Shown one piece after another: positions 19,241 through 31,299 of a stretch of 64,000 nt of DNA. The stretch comes from Diphasiastrum complanatum. Taxonomy: Eukaryota > Streptophyta > Lycopodiopsida > Lycopodiales > Lycopodiaceae. Numbering within the stretch: position 1 is the first letter of the stretch; each line of letters begins with the position of its first letter. Made by a program: the position numbers and the translations under genes. The stretch covers positions 4,770,107-4,834,106 of the forward strand of contig CM055098.1 of NCBI GenBank assembly GCA_029204225.1, given 5' to 3'. The notes below the pieces were generated by a model. The model was not told the DNA's origin, did not search any database, and saw nothing but the letters and a program-made list of their open reading frames with translations.

Positions 19241-20925
19241 TGCATAAGTTGGCTTTGATAGAACAAGTGAGGGTCTCATCATTGCCCGTGATAATGATAT
19301 CATCAACGTAAAGTACAATCAAGGCAATGTTATCTTCGTTCATAAGAACATAAATATTTGGATCTGAATTTGTTCTTACAAAACCATGAGAAAGAAAGTA
19401 ATTGTCAATGCATCCATACCATGCGCGTGGCTCTTGCTTAAAGCCATAAAGTGCTTTGCGCAATCTACATACCTTCTGTTCTTGTCCTTTTTCCATGAAG
19501 CCCTGCGCTTGGACCATGTAAACTTCTTCCTCTAAGTCACCATTCAAAAATGCGGACTTCACATCCATTTGATGGATCTTCCATCCAAAATGAGATGGTA
19601 AGGCAATGATAAGGCGTAGCGTAGTCCACTTAGCCACTGGAGCAAATGTCTCTTCATAGTCAATTCCTTTATTTTGCTCATAACCCTTCACTACTAGGCG
19701 TGCCTTATGCTTTGCTATCGTGCCATCCGCATGAAACTTTGTTCTAAACACCCATTTGTTGTCAATGGGTTTCTTCCCAAGTGGTAGATCAACTAACTCC
19801 CATGTATCATGCCTGTGGATGGATTCCATCTCCTCTTCCATTGCCCTTTGCCACTCTTTGTGATCTTTTGCCTCATCAAAGGTTGATGGCTCTCGACACT
19901 TCAAAATGTCACTCATTAGGGCATAGTTCACATGATAACGATCGGGAGACTTCCTTTCCCGCATTGATCTTCTCACTTCTCCTTGTGTGCTAGATCCTGA
20001 TTGATTTAGCTTTGCATCCTTCATGATCTTCTCATACCATTTTGGTATCTTAGATTCAGGTAATACACTACATGGAGAGTATGTATCCCAAGGAATGTCC
20101 AAGTAATGTCTCTTACTTCCAGCCGGTTTCTCCTTTATTGCTCCTATTGGCAAGTACCTCCCCCTAGGCTCTTGAATAGGTGGTGTCCTTTCATACTCGC
20201 TCTCTCGACTCTCATCTTCACGTGCATAATCTTGTGGAGCGTCTTCTTCATCTTCTTCTTCCAAAATTGTGGGAAGTCTTTTGATGCTTTTGTTTGCATG
20301 GTCTTCATCTTCATACCTATGCGTCTCATCAAAGATCACATCTTTGCTAATGTGAATCTTGTTCATTACAGGATCAAAACACTTGTATGCCTTCGTCCTC
20401 TTGTCATAACCGACGAAGATACACTTGATTGCTTTGGCATCAAGTTTCTTTCGCTCCTCCTTTGGCACATGTACATAGGCCTTACATCCAATGACACGAA
20501 ACTTGTCGATTTTTGGCCTTATTCCTGTAAATGCTTTTTTGGGAGTCACATTTGGAACCGCAACTGTAGGTCTCCTGTTTTGCAAGAACGTTGCTGCACT
20601 GCACGCTTCCAACCAAAGTGAATCGGTCAAGACCATTTGCTTCATCATGGACGATGCACTCTCCATAGTAGTCCTGTTTTTCCTTTCAGCTACACCATTA
20701 CTATGCAGCGTGTGTGACTGTGTGAATTGTCTTTTGATGCCGTGTTCCTTGCAAAAGTCCTCAAAATCATCAGATTTGTATTCGTCCCCTCTATCAGATC
20801 TTAGCACTTTAATGCGTGCATCCAGTTGGTTCTCTACCAAAGTCTTGAACTCCTTGAAGCAAGCAAAAGCGTCAGATTTCTTCTTCAAGAAATAAATCCA
20901 TGTCCTCCTAGAGTAATCATCTATG
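19236..20925 (-). pseudogene. Inverted segment: copia integrase core to reverse transcriptase
   Basis: The minus strand encodes IDDYSRRTWIYF, then the 550-codon ORF 20888-19236. Integrase catalytic residues appear in LRSDRGDEY and NGVAERKNRT, followed by an acidic linker. The RT has WVFRTKFHADGTIAKHKARL, QMDVKSAFLNGDLEEEVYM and the polymerase box LYVDDIIITGND. The reading stops exactly where plus-strand RT coding resumes at 20923 (EMTDLDLMHYCLGVEVW), so this is one element with a flipped middle, not two insertions. The ORF itself is still open, which suggests the inversion is younger than, or unrelated to, most of the point decay. Confidence 0.88.
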
Positions 20926-21791
20926 GAGATGACAGATTTAGATCTTATGCACTATTGCTTGGGTGTCGAGGTATGGCAAACTGGCAGTGATATCAGGTTA
21001 TGTCAAAACAAGTATGTGGGCGAGATATTGGAGAGATTTCACATGACAGAGTGCAAACCTTCCATCACCCCTTGCGAAGCTGGTAAGAAATTATCTCGTA
21101 TTGATGATAGTGCACATGTTGACGCTACTCGATTTCGTCAGCTAGTTGGGAGTTTGATATATCTTATGACTACACGTCCTGATATCTGCTATGCTATAAG
21201 TTTGATTAGCCAATTCATGTCATCACCCACTATAGACCATTGGAAAGTTGCAAAAAGGACTTTGAGGTATGTGAAAGGTACACCTAACCTTGGCCTAATC
21301 TACAAAAGACAAAGTATTTTACCTAAGTTGCAGGGTTATGTTGACGTTGATTGGGCAGGAAGTATAGATGATAGAAAGTCAACAACAGGTTATGCCTCCG
21401 ATTTTGGTAGTTGTTGTTTTTCATGGTCTAGCAAGAAGCAAGATACAATTTCTCTTTAGAAGCCGAATATAAAGCGTTAAGTTCTGCTACTCAGGAAGCT
21501 GTTTGGCTACGTAAGTTGTCATGTGAGATTGGCATGAAAAAGGTAAATACTACTGTTATTTTTTGTGACAGTCAAAGTGGAATACAATTGGCTAAGAATC
21601 TTGTCTTTCACGCAAGGACAAAACATATTGAGGTAAAATATCACTTTGTGCGTGAGAAGCTACAATCTGAAGATATAAGTCTTGTACACTGTTCTACGTT
21701 GTTACAAGTTGCTGATATATTTATGAAAGCTTTAAGTAAAGAAAAGTTTGAGACTTTAAGAGCCAAACTTGGCTTAGATTTGGTTATGTAA
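20923..21791 (+). pseudogene. Copia RT C-terminus and RNase H
   Basis: Reads EMTDLDLMHYCLGVEVW, then RFRQLVGSLIYLMTTRPDI, then the RNase H motifs YVDVDWAGSIDDRKSTTGY and (after a one-base frame loss near 21458) FCDSQSGIQLAKN…HARTKHIEVKYHFVREK…VADIFMKAL. This is the standard copia end. It follows the inverted segment without a gap and ends 91 bp before the polypurine tract. Confidence 0.88.
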
Positions 21792-21871
21792 AAAGCCTTT
21801 ACTTGTAATACTATCATGGAGGTATGTTCCATGAATAGAGTAAACTCTAAAATAAAGAGAGACATTGATCA

Positions 21872-21882
21872 TTGAGGGAGAG
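21872..21882 (+). other. Polypurine tract
   Basis: TTGAGGGAGAG directly before the second LTR (AGTTGAAATAG). Confidence 0.65.
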
Positions 21883-22134
21883 AGTTGAAATAGAAATGAT
21901 CGACTTATACAATGTTTTCTTATTTCGACGGCACCACATGCGCTTAGTTCTAGAATTATCGGGCCATCTTTCTTTTATGAGCCCTTTGAGTGCTTTTAAG
22001 CAAATCTATCTTTGTACTTACTGATCAGTTGAATATACAGTTTGTGGAGAGCAATTCGATTGTCTTGTCTTGTTGCACTTGACATTGTGCTGTGGTGATT
22101 GATCCGGTCAGGTGCTTAAACTATTTTCTTAACT
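21883..22134 (+). repeat. 3' LTR (252 bp)
   Basis: AGTTGAAATAG…TTCTTAACT, partner of 16173-16424. Confidence 0.8.
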
Positions 22135-22139
22135 AATGT
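22135..22139. repeat. Target-site duplication, right copy (AATGT)
   Basis: Identical to 16168-16172. Confidence 0.75.
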
Positions 22140-23267
22140 TGGAGATTTATCACGATAAATTCTCATCTTTATTGTGGACCAATGAGTTTGATTTTGTGCC
22201 TGGAGTATTTGAAATAGCTGGATTTGCCAATCTTGCAGTTTAGCTCAAGAATTCTAAAAGAAAAATGAAGCAATCTACAAACCTTGCAAAATACACATGA
22301 GGACGTTACAATCAAGTTGAAGAAGCTCATCTGTAAAGGCTTGTAAAGAACGATTCTACATTATGAGTCCTTACATTACAGGTCCTACCATAATCAACCA
22401 TAAGAACATTCTATAGTGTTCTACCTTATGGGTCCTACCATAATCATTTGTAAGGGAACGTAAAAACTTTCTAAGAGGTTCTACGTTACGGGTCCTAAAG
22501 TTACAGATCCTTCTATTATGGGGTGTAAAGTTGTAAGCCATTCTATTGGACTCAACAACTTACAGGGTAGAAGAATGAACATGAAAATTCTTAAACTGCA
22601 AAAGAACAAGTGTGAAGATAGTTACAAAATGTGTTCCTCTCTCGATGAATTCTTCCAAGCTATTCTTATACACATCTAAACAAGCATGTTACTAATGAAA
22701 CTTACATGAGTTTAAAATGCTTATAAATACAAGCCTGCTTAGTGTAGAGAACGGTGGTCTAAAAGAGGATGATTCATAAGTGAGTAGAAGGTCATCAAGA
22801 GTAGGGGGATAAAGTCCATGCATTGTGTGCCCTCAATATTAAGGAATTAAGCATTAAAACATTGTTTTCTACTATAGGTAGCTAAGCTTGATCTGAGAGA
22901 AATAGTACAGTGCCTGCCAATATGATCTTTCATGTACCCTACCTTAGTTGGTTCAATAAGTGACTATTATTCCAAGAGTCTATAGTGTTCTAATTTTTTT
23001 ACTAGTTTTTAAGTTCTGCACATATAGACTATTATGATTACATGACTAAAGTTCTGGTTTTGATCTGAGTGGGTAAAGGGATTTATGAACTAAGTAATTC
23101 TGCTATGATCTAGAATACTTACAACCACTATGGCAATCTGAGACGCCTCTTTTGTTTGAGTGTTAATAATCTAGTCAAAACATTTTCATTGTAGTGTTAG
23201 AAGATTATTTATTGATTTCACCTTTATTGTGATATCGAAACAATAAAACGTGTTCACTTATATTCTA
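22140..23267. other. Spacer with ~60-bp imperfect repeats
   Basis: No gene seen. At about 22343-22540 the words TTCTACMTTATGGGTCCTACC and variants recur three to four times. The segment separates two parts of a minus-strand copia relic and may itself be an insertion. Confidence 0.45.
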
Positions 23268-23620
23268 GCAATTAAGAATACTGGCCATCAAGGAATAATT
23301 AACATAAAACTTGGGCTCTCGAGGTCTTAGATGCCTCTTGAAAACTTGTTCATTGGATTTTAGAATGTCATCGACATGACTATCACCCACAACTTCTAAG
23401 TACCACTTTGGCCTCTTAGTATCAACATCATCAATAATTTCAGTAGAATCATCAAGATTAGAAAGAGCAGGAATATTGTCAACATCAATAGACTAATTAC
23501 CTTCATCTAGAGAATGTGTTGCTCCATCTCTAAGATCTTGCTCCTCATCTTCAAAGATTACCTTAGGAAGAAGATGCATTGCTTCTTCTTCTTTTTTCCA
23601 CTAGTCCTGTTAGGATTTAT
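23268..23620 (-). pseudogene. Copia integrase-RT linker fragment
   Basis: The minus strand reads an acidic stretch (FEDEEQDLRDGATHSLDEG) then RPKWYLEVVGDSHVDDIL and FYVNYSLMASILN. This is typical of the linker just before the RT domain in copia polyproteins. Orientation and position fit the RT start at 15905-16166 as the next piece of the same old element, separated by later insertions. Confidence 0.7.
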
Positions 23621-26094
23621 TAGTTGGGGCTAGTCCCCATAAGCATATGCACACTTAACTTTGGCTTTACCATATGCACACTTAACTCTATATAACATTT
23701 GTTAAAAAATTATTATCAAGATCATTTTGTTGCACAAAAACCGTTCATGGCTTCTATCGGTGGTTATTTACTATTAATTAAGTAAAGATCAAGAGCATTG
23801 ATGAAATGATTGATTATAAGGGGTGTGAGAGTGAGGGATCTAGTGCATCTTGCTTAGGGCACGTTTCCATATCTCCCTTTTATTTACCCTTGTAGAATGA
23901 CATAAGGTATTTCAAAGTAGGTTACAAATGCATGGCAATGCAGATGAACATCAGCCACCTCAACCCGTTCTAATCAACTCTTGGGCTCACTCCACACATG
24001 ATCCTAGGCATAATTGTAGCATGAACCAACTTCAGCTTTGTAGGCAATCTAACCTCGATTCACTTTTTTTCAAGGCAATCCCAAAGGTTGCAAATACATA
24101 GATGGATATCAAATAGCAAGCCCAATGCAGTTTCCATACCTTCCACTTCTTGATCACACTTTCATATTATCTCAAACAATATCTCTTCGAGAACCGGGCG
24201 ATCGCGACGGGAACGGTGATGGCAGGTAGAGAAAAAAGCAAAATCTTCGAGAGGTTTATTGGTTACACAGAACATTATACGACTTTTGTTGTGGTGAATA
24301 ATACTCTACGCAGATCTAATAGCAAATCACTATCTCCATATCTTTGCAGTGTTCACTACTATTGACGCTCCTTTTGTGTTACATCAACGGCAGCTAGCCT
24401 GGAGCAGCTAGAGACCAACTGCTTGCCAACACAATATAGATACACTGGTGACTGTAGTGTGGACAATAAATACAATGTATGAACACTACAAAAGTCGGGG
24501 TCTGTTTTGGATTACCCTAGACTGTTTGGTAGCTCAAGTACTTTCACATCAGTGCTAGTTGCTGAGACTGGTCAGCGGTTACCGTAGACAGGTGCCGTAG
24601 AAGCAAAAATTCCAATATTTTCATTTTTCAAGATAGCTCCGGATTTTATCAGAGATGGGTATTGCAGCCGTATTGCTCATCTATCTACCTGCAATTCGCT
24701 TTTTATACAATATAGCTACAAAAGTGTCCAGCTGCGTTTATGTACACCGTCAGTGGCGAATCGCGATGTAGCAGCAATCAGCCGCTGTGTCACAACTCAC
24801 AAGTAACAACGTGCTGCTCACCGTGGTCCGTGCGACGTATGATCTATAGTAGTATATACTATAGACTACGACTGCGATTCGCGAGGGACAAAGAGACGGC
24901 AAGCAAGCCAAGCAAGGTAGAAGGATGGTTGACTTAATGACACTTTTCAATGGCGAAATAGTACTCTCTTACTGTTATTCAATATAGACAGAGGACAGCG
25001 CATGCTACACTCGTCAGAATTACGAAAAATGGGTACAAGTTACAACGCCATGGCCCACGGCTGTAGGCTGTAGCTTTTCCCCCTTACATTCTAATTTCTA
25101 AGTTCTATTATCTAATCTCTCGCGTTCACGTCAGTGTTGTGGAAATCTTTTTTGGGTTCTCCTCCAAAAACCTGTATTTCATGAACTCTTTCGATTTTCT
25201 GAAGGATGACCTTCAATACATGCCGGTTATACATTATTTTATGACCTCAAAAAACTTGCAAGTTGCAATTTTTTTAACATGCCAATTTTTGACAAAAGTT
25301 ATCGATTTCATTCCTGAACTTTGCCGACTTTCCCGAACACTGCTATCGCACAAATTTTAACCCGCCCACTAAACTCTAGAGAGAGAGAGGAGACTGTGTC
25401 AACAAATGTTAAACAAGTCCCTAAATATGGCTGTAGCCTGCCTAACTTACATTTTCGTTTCTCACCCTCTGAAATACCCACAATCCCTTTAGGGAGACTG
25501 AATCAAACGCTGAGCAAGTCCTCAAATATTGCTGTAGCTCTAGCCTCTAAGTTTGCCCATCTTACATTCTAATCTCTCACCTTCTCTGAAATACCCACAA
25601 TTCACCTGATAGCCTATCTAGAGGGAGACAGACTAAGACAGTGTCAAAGCTGAGCAAGTCCTTAAATATGGCAATTATCAATGCGTAGCCTAGCTGTGAG
25701 CTACTGCCTGTTTGTGAGTCTGGATCCAGACTCTGGAGTCTGGCCTCTGTGACATGCAGTCACTCTGCTGGCACAAAGTTCAAATCCATCTCGCAAAATG
25801 CTTCTGCATCTGGAGTATTTTAATTGTTGAGCGATGAACACCTCAGATACATCATCATACATCACGCCTACAATTTAGGCTCTCTCCTATACTCTGCAAC
25901 TTTTTTTTCTTGAACTCCGTGCATATTTCAGATAACCTTTATGCCCATACTTGGAGAAGTCTGAGTCAGAATCTACAGCATCTCCTATGGCATATAACAG
26001 TGCAATAAGGATCGTCAAAAAAAAATTGTTCGCCTCTCTCACAATCAATTTCGATTTAAAAAAACATCAATGATCATCTCGATGTTCTTGTATC
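23621..26094. other. No recognisable gene; local repeats
   Basis: Nothing codes convincingly. A small perfect hairpin lies at 24843-24865 (TCTATAGTA, five-base loop, TACTATAGA), with GCGAATCGC at about 24755 and GCGATTCGC at about 24872 outside it. A degenerate tandem repeat occupies 25400-25720. Confidence 0.4.
25400..25720. repeat. Degenerate tandem repeat, 100-140 bp period
   Basis: AAGTCC(Y)TAAATATGG-type words recur at 25415, 25516 and 25656, together with CTGTAGC and TCTGAAATACCCACAAT blocks. Confidence 0.6.
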
Positions 26095-26188
26095 TACTCC
26101 CTCCATCAGCACTATAAAATATACATAGTTATACTAAACTATCATTTCTTTGTCTCCAGAAATTCATGAAGAAATAAATGGAGGAATA
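26095..26188. mobile_element. Possible Stowaway-like MITE
   Basis: A 94-bp segment starts TACTCCCTCCAT and ends ATGGAGGAATA: near-complementary short ends with TA at both borders, as in Stowaway/mariner MITEs (CTCCCTCC termini). One base is missing in the right end, and no sibling copy in this window confirms it. Confidence 0.35.
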
Positions 26189-26480
26189 GATGTGTATATC
26201 ATATTCCTCTGTTTGTCTCCTGCCGTTTAAGGCCCGTCTCCTGAATGCTATCTGACAGTGCATAGTAGAACTACTATACATGCAAGGGCTGGACAGAATA
26301 CAATTGACTTATGCATCGTTTTTATATATTTCAAGCAAAATTATTTGTTCCTTCAAAAACGTCTAGCAATCTGATCTTGTCTGTGCTATGAGTACATGAT
26401 TTCAGTAATTTCCTGAAGTGTAAGGACTCAAATGTGTTGGAAGGGGGACCCAGTTCATCATGAACTATTTGGAGCGCAAT

Positions 26481-26728
26481 GTAGTTTATAAATGTTGATG
26501 GATCTTGGCATGAATATAGCTAGTACATTCCACTTGGGTTGTGTTTTCTATCTCGCCTTAATTTTTCTTATTTGTACTTTATTAAGATGTACAAAAGCGT
26601 AGTCTATACATGTTGATGGATCTTTGAACTTCATCTTTGCATGAAAACAGCTAGTCTATTCCATTTTGCTGTGTTTTATATCTTGCATTAACTTTTCTTG
26701 TCTTGTCTTTATTAAAATCAACAAAAGC
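26481..26728. repeat. Two-copy tandem duplication, 118-bp period
   Basis: 26481-26598 and 26599-26728 share GTAGTYTATA, TGTTGATGGATCTT, AACAGCTAGT-type and GTGTTTT(C/A)TATCT(C/T)GC blocks; the second copy has about 10 extra bases. Confidence 0.75.
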
Positions 26729-27499
26729 CAAGGTCATATGCAAAAAAGACAGCTGTCTATCTTTTATTTCTCTTGTACCTCCTTATTTTGGGGCTTTGAG
26801 TGTAGTTCAACTCCAATCTCCAAGGAAAAAAAAGGAGTCCCTCACCAACATGCTATTTATTGTTGAGCTAATAATATGTATGTATTAAGCCTAATTGGTG
26901 CTCAAAGACTTTTGGTCTATCCACTAATGTCCATATAAATTGATAGCTAATGTTGGAATGATACATACAATATATGATGAATGATCCACATGACACGTGC
27001 ATAGCTATATGTGAGTACTTTGGGATACATACACATCTCATCAATAATGGCCTAGTTGAAGAACATGCACTTTCTATTACATGTCGGCTTGTTTTTTCCT
27101 TGTCTGAAAGAACTTTTTTATTACACTCTTGTGCATGGACACATATGAACTATGCTTCTTCTAATGGTTCTTTTTATGTGGACATTATTCTTCTCTATAA
27201 TCTTAAGTTTGTTGGTTGAGTGCACTTAGCATGTCAACACACACAAGCTTAGCAAGTTCGATGTTCTTGAGTAACAAAACTTTTCTTGGATCACCACATC
27301 AAGTCAATAGGATAAAAATAATAGAATTTGCAATCAATGCATAGGCTTGATGCAAACCTCTACATTTAAGGGCTATTTTGGATTATCCTAAATTGGACCC
27401 GTTGGGTCTTCAAGAATTTGATCTCCATACATGTTAGGCCATAATGCACCTACTTTTATATACCATGTATTGCTTAAGTCTCTATTCTAACTCATATAT
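26729..27499. other. No recognisable gene
   Basis: A/T-rich; the open frame at 26974-27219 shows no motif and no homologous neighbour. Confidence 0.4.
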
Positions 27500-28540
27500 A
27501 ATAGTTGGACAAAGCATTAAACCATTATCAAGAAGTAGAAATTTTGTGGATTAAATCACCTTAAGTAAAATCTAATCCATAGATCGTGTTTTTTGACATT
27601 TATCTTCTACACTATCGTAAACAATTTTATAACATTTCTTTTTACCTTGTACACCATTTTATAGTATCTAATATATCTATCATGTTCAATTAAGTTCACA
27701 ATTTACACTATAGATCATTTTATAAAATATATCTACGAGTAAACTCACATTGTGTTTACATGTGAATCTTAATTCCCTAGTAATGTCATTTTGATCATTT
27801 GTTGTATTGTGGCAAACATCGTGCATTGCCTAAAGAAACATCAATATTTAACAATACATAATAGTTTACAATGCCCTAAGGGGCATAGAACATACATTTT
27901 TATAAATTCTATGTCATCCACAATTGGGCAAAGGAGAAAATTGTGATCAAGAAGTCAAAAATTTGTGAATCAAATCACCTTGAAGTAGACATAATTACAT
28001 GGATTGTGTTTGATGACATTCATCTAAATTTACATTCGTAGATTTTTCAAAAACATTAATTAAAATTGAGCTCACATTGTGCTCGCACGTGGGTCTTACA
28101 TCCATAGTGACATTATTTTGATCATTTGTTGTGCTTTGACAATCATTATCTTTCATGCCTAAGGAGACATCAATATTTTACTCTAGATAATGCACTGATG
28201 TCTATGGGGCATCATAGTATTCTAGGTTATATAGAGTTGGGCAAAGGAGCAAGTCATGGTATGATTTATAAATATAACTGTGGATTAAATGACATTAAAG
28301 TAAAATTTACTACATGGATTGTGTTTGATGCCATTTGTACCTATTACATTTCATAGACATTTACCTAAAATTTTCACAATTAATCACACATCTTGTTTGA
28401 CATGGGTCTTAAGTCCCTACTGACATTATTTTGATCATTTGTTGTGTTGTGGGAAACATTAATCTTCATGATATGTATGCCATCTTATGCTTGAAAACCA
28501 TTGATACTTTACTCTACATAATTTGAATAAAAGTGTGACA
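27500..28540. repeat. Diverged three-unit tandem repeat, ~310-330 bp period
   Basis: TTGATCATTTGTTGT recurs at 27791, 28118 and 28431 (spacings 327 and 313). Each is preceded by CTCACATTGTG/…GGTCTTA and followed by a CAATATTT(A) block, and the intervening GGATTAAATCACCTTAAGTAAA-like block also recurs. No coding. Confidence 0.75.
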
Positions 28541-30972
28541 TTAGAAATAATATAGCTTGTGGCAAGCTACACCTTAATCTAGTGGTGAGGTTAGTTCACT
28601 CATTCCATATAAGTGGTCAACCTTATGTTTGACATTAGAGTGATAAATGGGAGTTTCCACCATGCTCCATTTTTTCTTTCTGATTTAGGATAATAGAAAC
28701 TCAAGCACTTTATTGACCAAGTAATTTTTTTGATTAACATCTGCTTAGGGTTTGAATTAATAAAAGAAAGAAGCAAAAATTTTATAAGCAGTATAAGAAA
28801 CTGAATCACATTCCAATCTTTTTATTTGAGATCTTTGAATAAGATCTGATCTAGTTCGTGCCACATGAAACACCAAAATCTACCAGTTATAGTGTTTGTT
28901 TCCAAAATCAATACCAGTTATGGGGTACACATGCTAATTCTCAACATATATGCTTTACTTGTCATGCATAAACAGAGCTTGCGTCTCACTCAAGATATGA
29001 AGAATTCAATAATTGTCCTAGCCACAATATTCCAAGCATGCATGAACTTTGTTATATCAGAGAATGGGAACTAGGCACATGAAAATCATTCTACAAGATT
29101 TAAAGTGAATGCATAGTACATGCATCAATACTTTATGGAAATTTTTTGGAAACTACACTCTAAAGTTGCTAAAATTCCAAGCAATCAACATGCTCAATAC
29201 TCGACCTTTTCACATGTCGTAAGTTGCAGACACGAGGGAGTTGGTACTTACAATCCGCCTCCCACATCAACATTGACAGTATGGCCCACATGTGCAAGTA
29301 GGAAACGTGCAAAAAAATTGTATGAGGGTGCATTTTCAGGAAGGAAAAAATCTAAAAGTCACCATGAATCAATGCATGGCCTGGATAAAAGGCTAACAAC
29401 ATATTCCTTATTGTCAATAGACTCTGACTATGATGTCTATTAGTCATACTTGGAGCAGCATATCAAGAACTAACCCAAAAAATGAGCTCTTACATGACAA
29501 ATAATGTGGAGGTGCTTGCTATATATAGTGTAGGCGGAAGCATGCGTAGTGCTGATGCAGGATCTAGATCAACTAACATGAATCATAGACAACACAACAA
29601 TCAATTGAATGCATGCAATGCAAAAATGTTGGAAGAACAAAATATCTTTTGTATTTCCTTTTCTTAGAGTGAGTCAACAGTGCGATGCCAAGTAGCACCC
29701 CGAAGCTCCTCTTACACTTCTCTCTTCTAAGTTTTCTATTAGTGCTCTGCCTCTCTCTTTTTTTATCTATGTTCTCATACAAATATTCCGCCATGGGAAT
29801 TAAAAGATGACTTAGGTAATCATTACAAGAAAGGTTTACATTAAATTACCAGCTAACTACGTATTAACTCTTGTAACGTTGCCTATGGCTGATCGTGACA
29901 TTTTGCATCTCACAATTGCCAAGTTTCAAATTCGATAATTCAAATTACTCGACAGTCCATTGTTTGATAGTTCGACTCCCAATCAACTTCTTGTTGACAG
30001 TCATGTGAGTATTTCATTGTGTGTCGATGGTGTGTCTCAAACTATCGGTCGTTCAAGAATTGCATTGAAAAATGTTGGTTGAGTTCACCATTTCCAACAT
30101 ACGGGCTTTAGCTATGGATTTGGTCACCTTCATGCCTCAAACATGCTGCCAAAATAGCTTTAACCTTTGTCAACAACACATCCACCAAGCCTCAAATCTA
30201 GAGAGTTTTGCACCCTGTGACAAAAAAATCCTCAAGAAAATGTGTTTTGCATGATTTTCAAGCTCGCTTTCATCTATTAATCATGACAAATTTACTACTG
30301 ATCCTTGCAATCAATTCTTAGTCTCAAAATCATCCTGCTGGTGTCTACAATAGCTGCAGATAGTCTTAGAACACTCCACCCCATCTAAATCATGTTTTTA
30401 GACCAAAAATTCATGATTTTTGCCCAAAACCTCTTATTTTGCCAATCTATTTATGACTCAATCTCACATGTAGTTTATCAAAACCTATGCTAATGCAAAA
30501 TCGACCTCCTTATTGCATTCAATCCTCTAAGAATAGCAATTATCAGTTCTAAGCATCATTTCTTAACAAAAATCATGAATTTTCACTCAAAATCATAAGA
30601 TTTCCATTTGTATATGCAGAACTTTGACATGCAATCACCACACCCTATCAGACCCCTTGGAGACATGTCTTATCCTTTCCTAGAATCCATTAGATATTGC
30701 CTCGACTAAACACCAAGCTAGCAACGAGTTTATTTCAATAGGATGATAAACTATCAGATGAATCCTTACAAGTGTCAAGAGCTTGAACTATTCCTAAGTT
30801 ATAGATTTACAAGCAAAAAGGACTTCAAATATCTCATGCCTAGAGATAAGTTCCTCCACAAGAACATGGAGTAGCAAAGAATTACTATTTTATTCCTAAC
30901 TAATGGAATAGCAACATAGACCTCCAACTTTCCTTCCAGCCGCAAGCCTTGCTTTGATACGACTGTAAAGAT
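28541..30972. other. No recognisable gene
   Basis: Short frames such as 29120-29443 (Lys/His-rich C-terminal half) lack recognisable motifs. The right end, before 30973, carries on the minus strand a TCGTATCAAAGCAAGG word that looks like a degraded PBS for the LTR that follows. Confidence 0.4.
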
Positions 30973-31243
30973 CTCCCTAAGATCAAGCTTACAAACACAC
31001 TAAAAGGAAACTATGGAGCAAAAACACCCAACCAAGTACAAGCCAATGATCAAACTCCAAAGGCTTCACCTCCGAGACATAGTATGTGAATGCAAGAGAA
31101 GAGAGAAAATCGATAGCTAGAAATGTCAACTAGAAAGTGTATAGAGGCAAGCTCCTATAGGTACACATAGCCTCCAGGGGTCTATGCATTATGACATGCA
31201 TGCACAAGGTCACCTCTATAGGTAGGACATTCCATAATAGAGC
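30973..31243 (-). repeat. LTR fragment related to the non-coding element's LTR
   Basis: TGTAAAGATCTCCCTAAGAT…ACTATGGAGCAAAAACACCCAACC parallels the LTR at 11990/15012 (TGTAAAGACCACTAGG…GGAGCAAAACCACCCAACC). With a PBS-like word just to its left it would be the 5' LTR of a minus-oriented relative. The far boundary is approximate. Confidence 0.55.
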
Positions 31244-31299
31244 ATAATTTAATGGTATGAGACTTTTGATATCGATTCATTCATGTAATGTGTTCTTTT

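Larger units (their letters stand above)
16173..22134 (+). mobile_element. Copia element with internal inversion and AGTT…AACT LTR ends
   Basis: Two 252-bp LTRs about 92% identical by eye (about 20 differences), a 5-bp duplication AATGT, a PBS-like site exactly at the LTR end and a purine tract before the second LTR. Gag, protease and integrase N-terminal half are on plus (17668-19235), integrase core to RT on minus (about 19236-20925), and RT end plus RNase H on plus again (20923-21791). The gene order is that of one copia element if the middle segment is flipped back. All parts carry stops, so it is dead. A second partial copy of the family lies at 39420-41091. Confidence 0.85.

Noticed and set aside
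19054-20895. Plus-strand ORFs 19781-19993, 20106-20621 and 20491-20895
   Set aside because: Antisense to the inverted integrase-RT coding segment.
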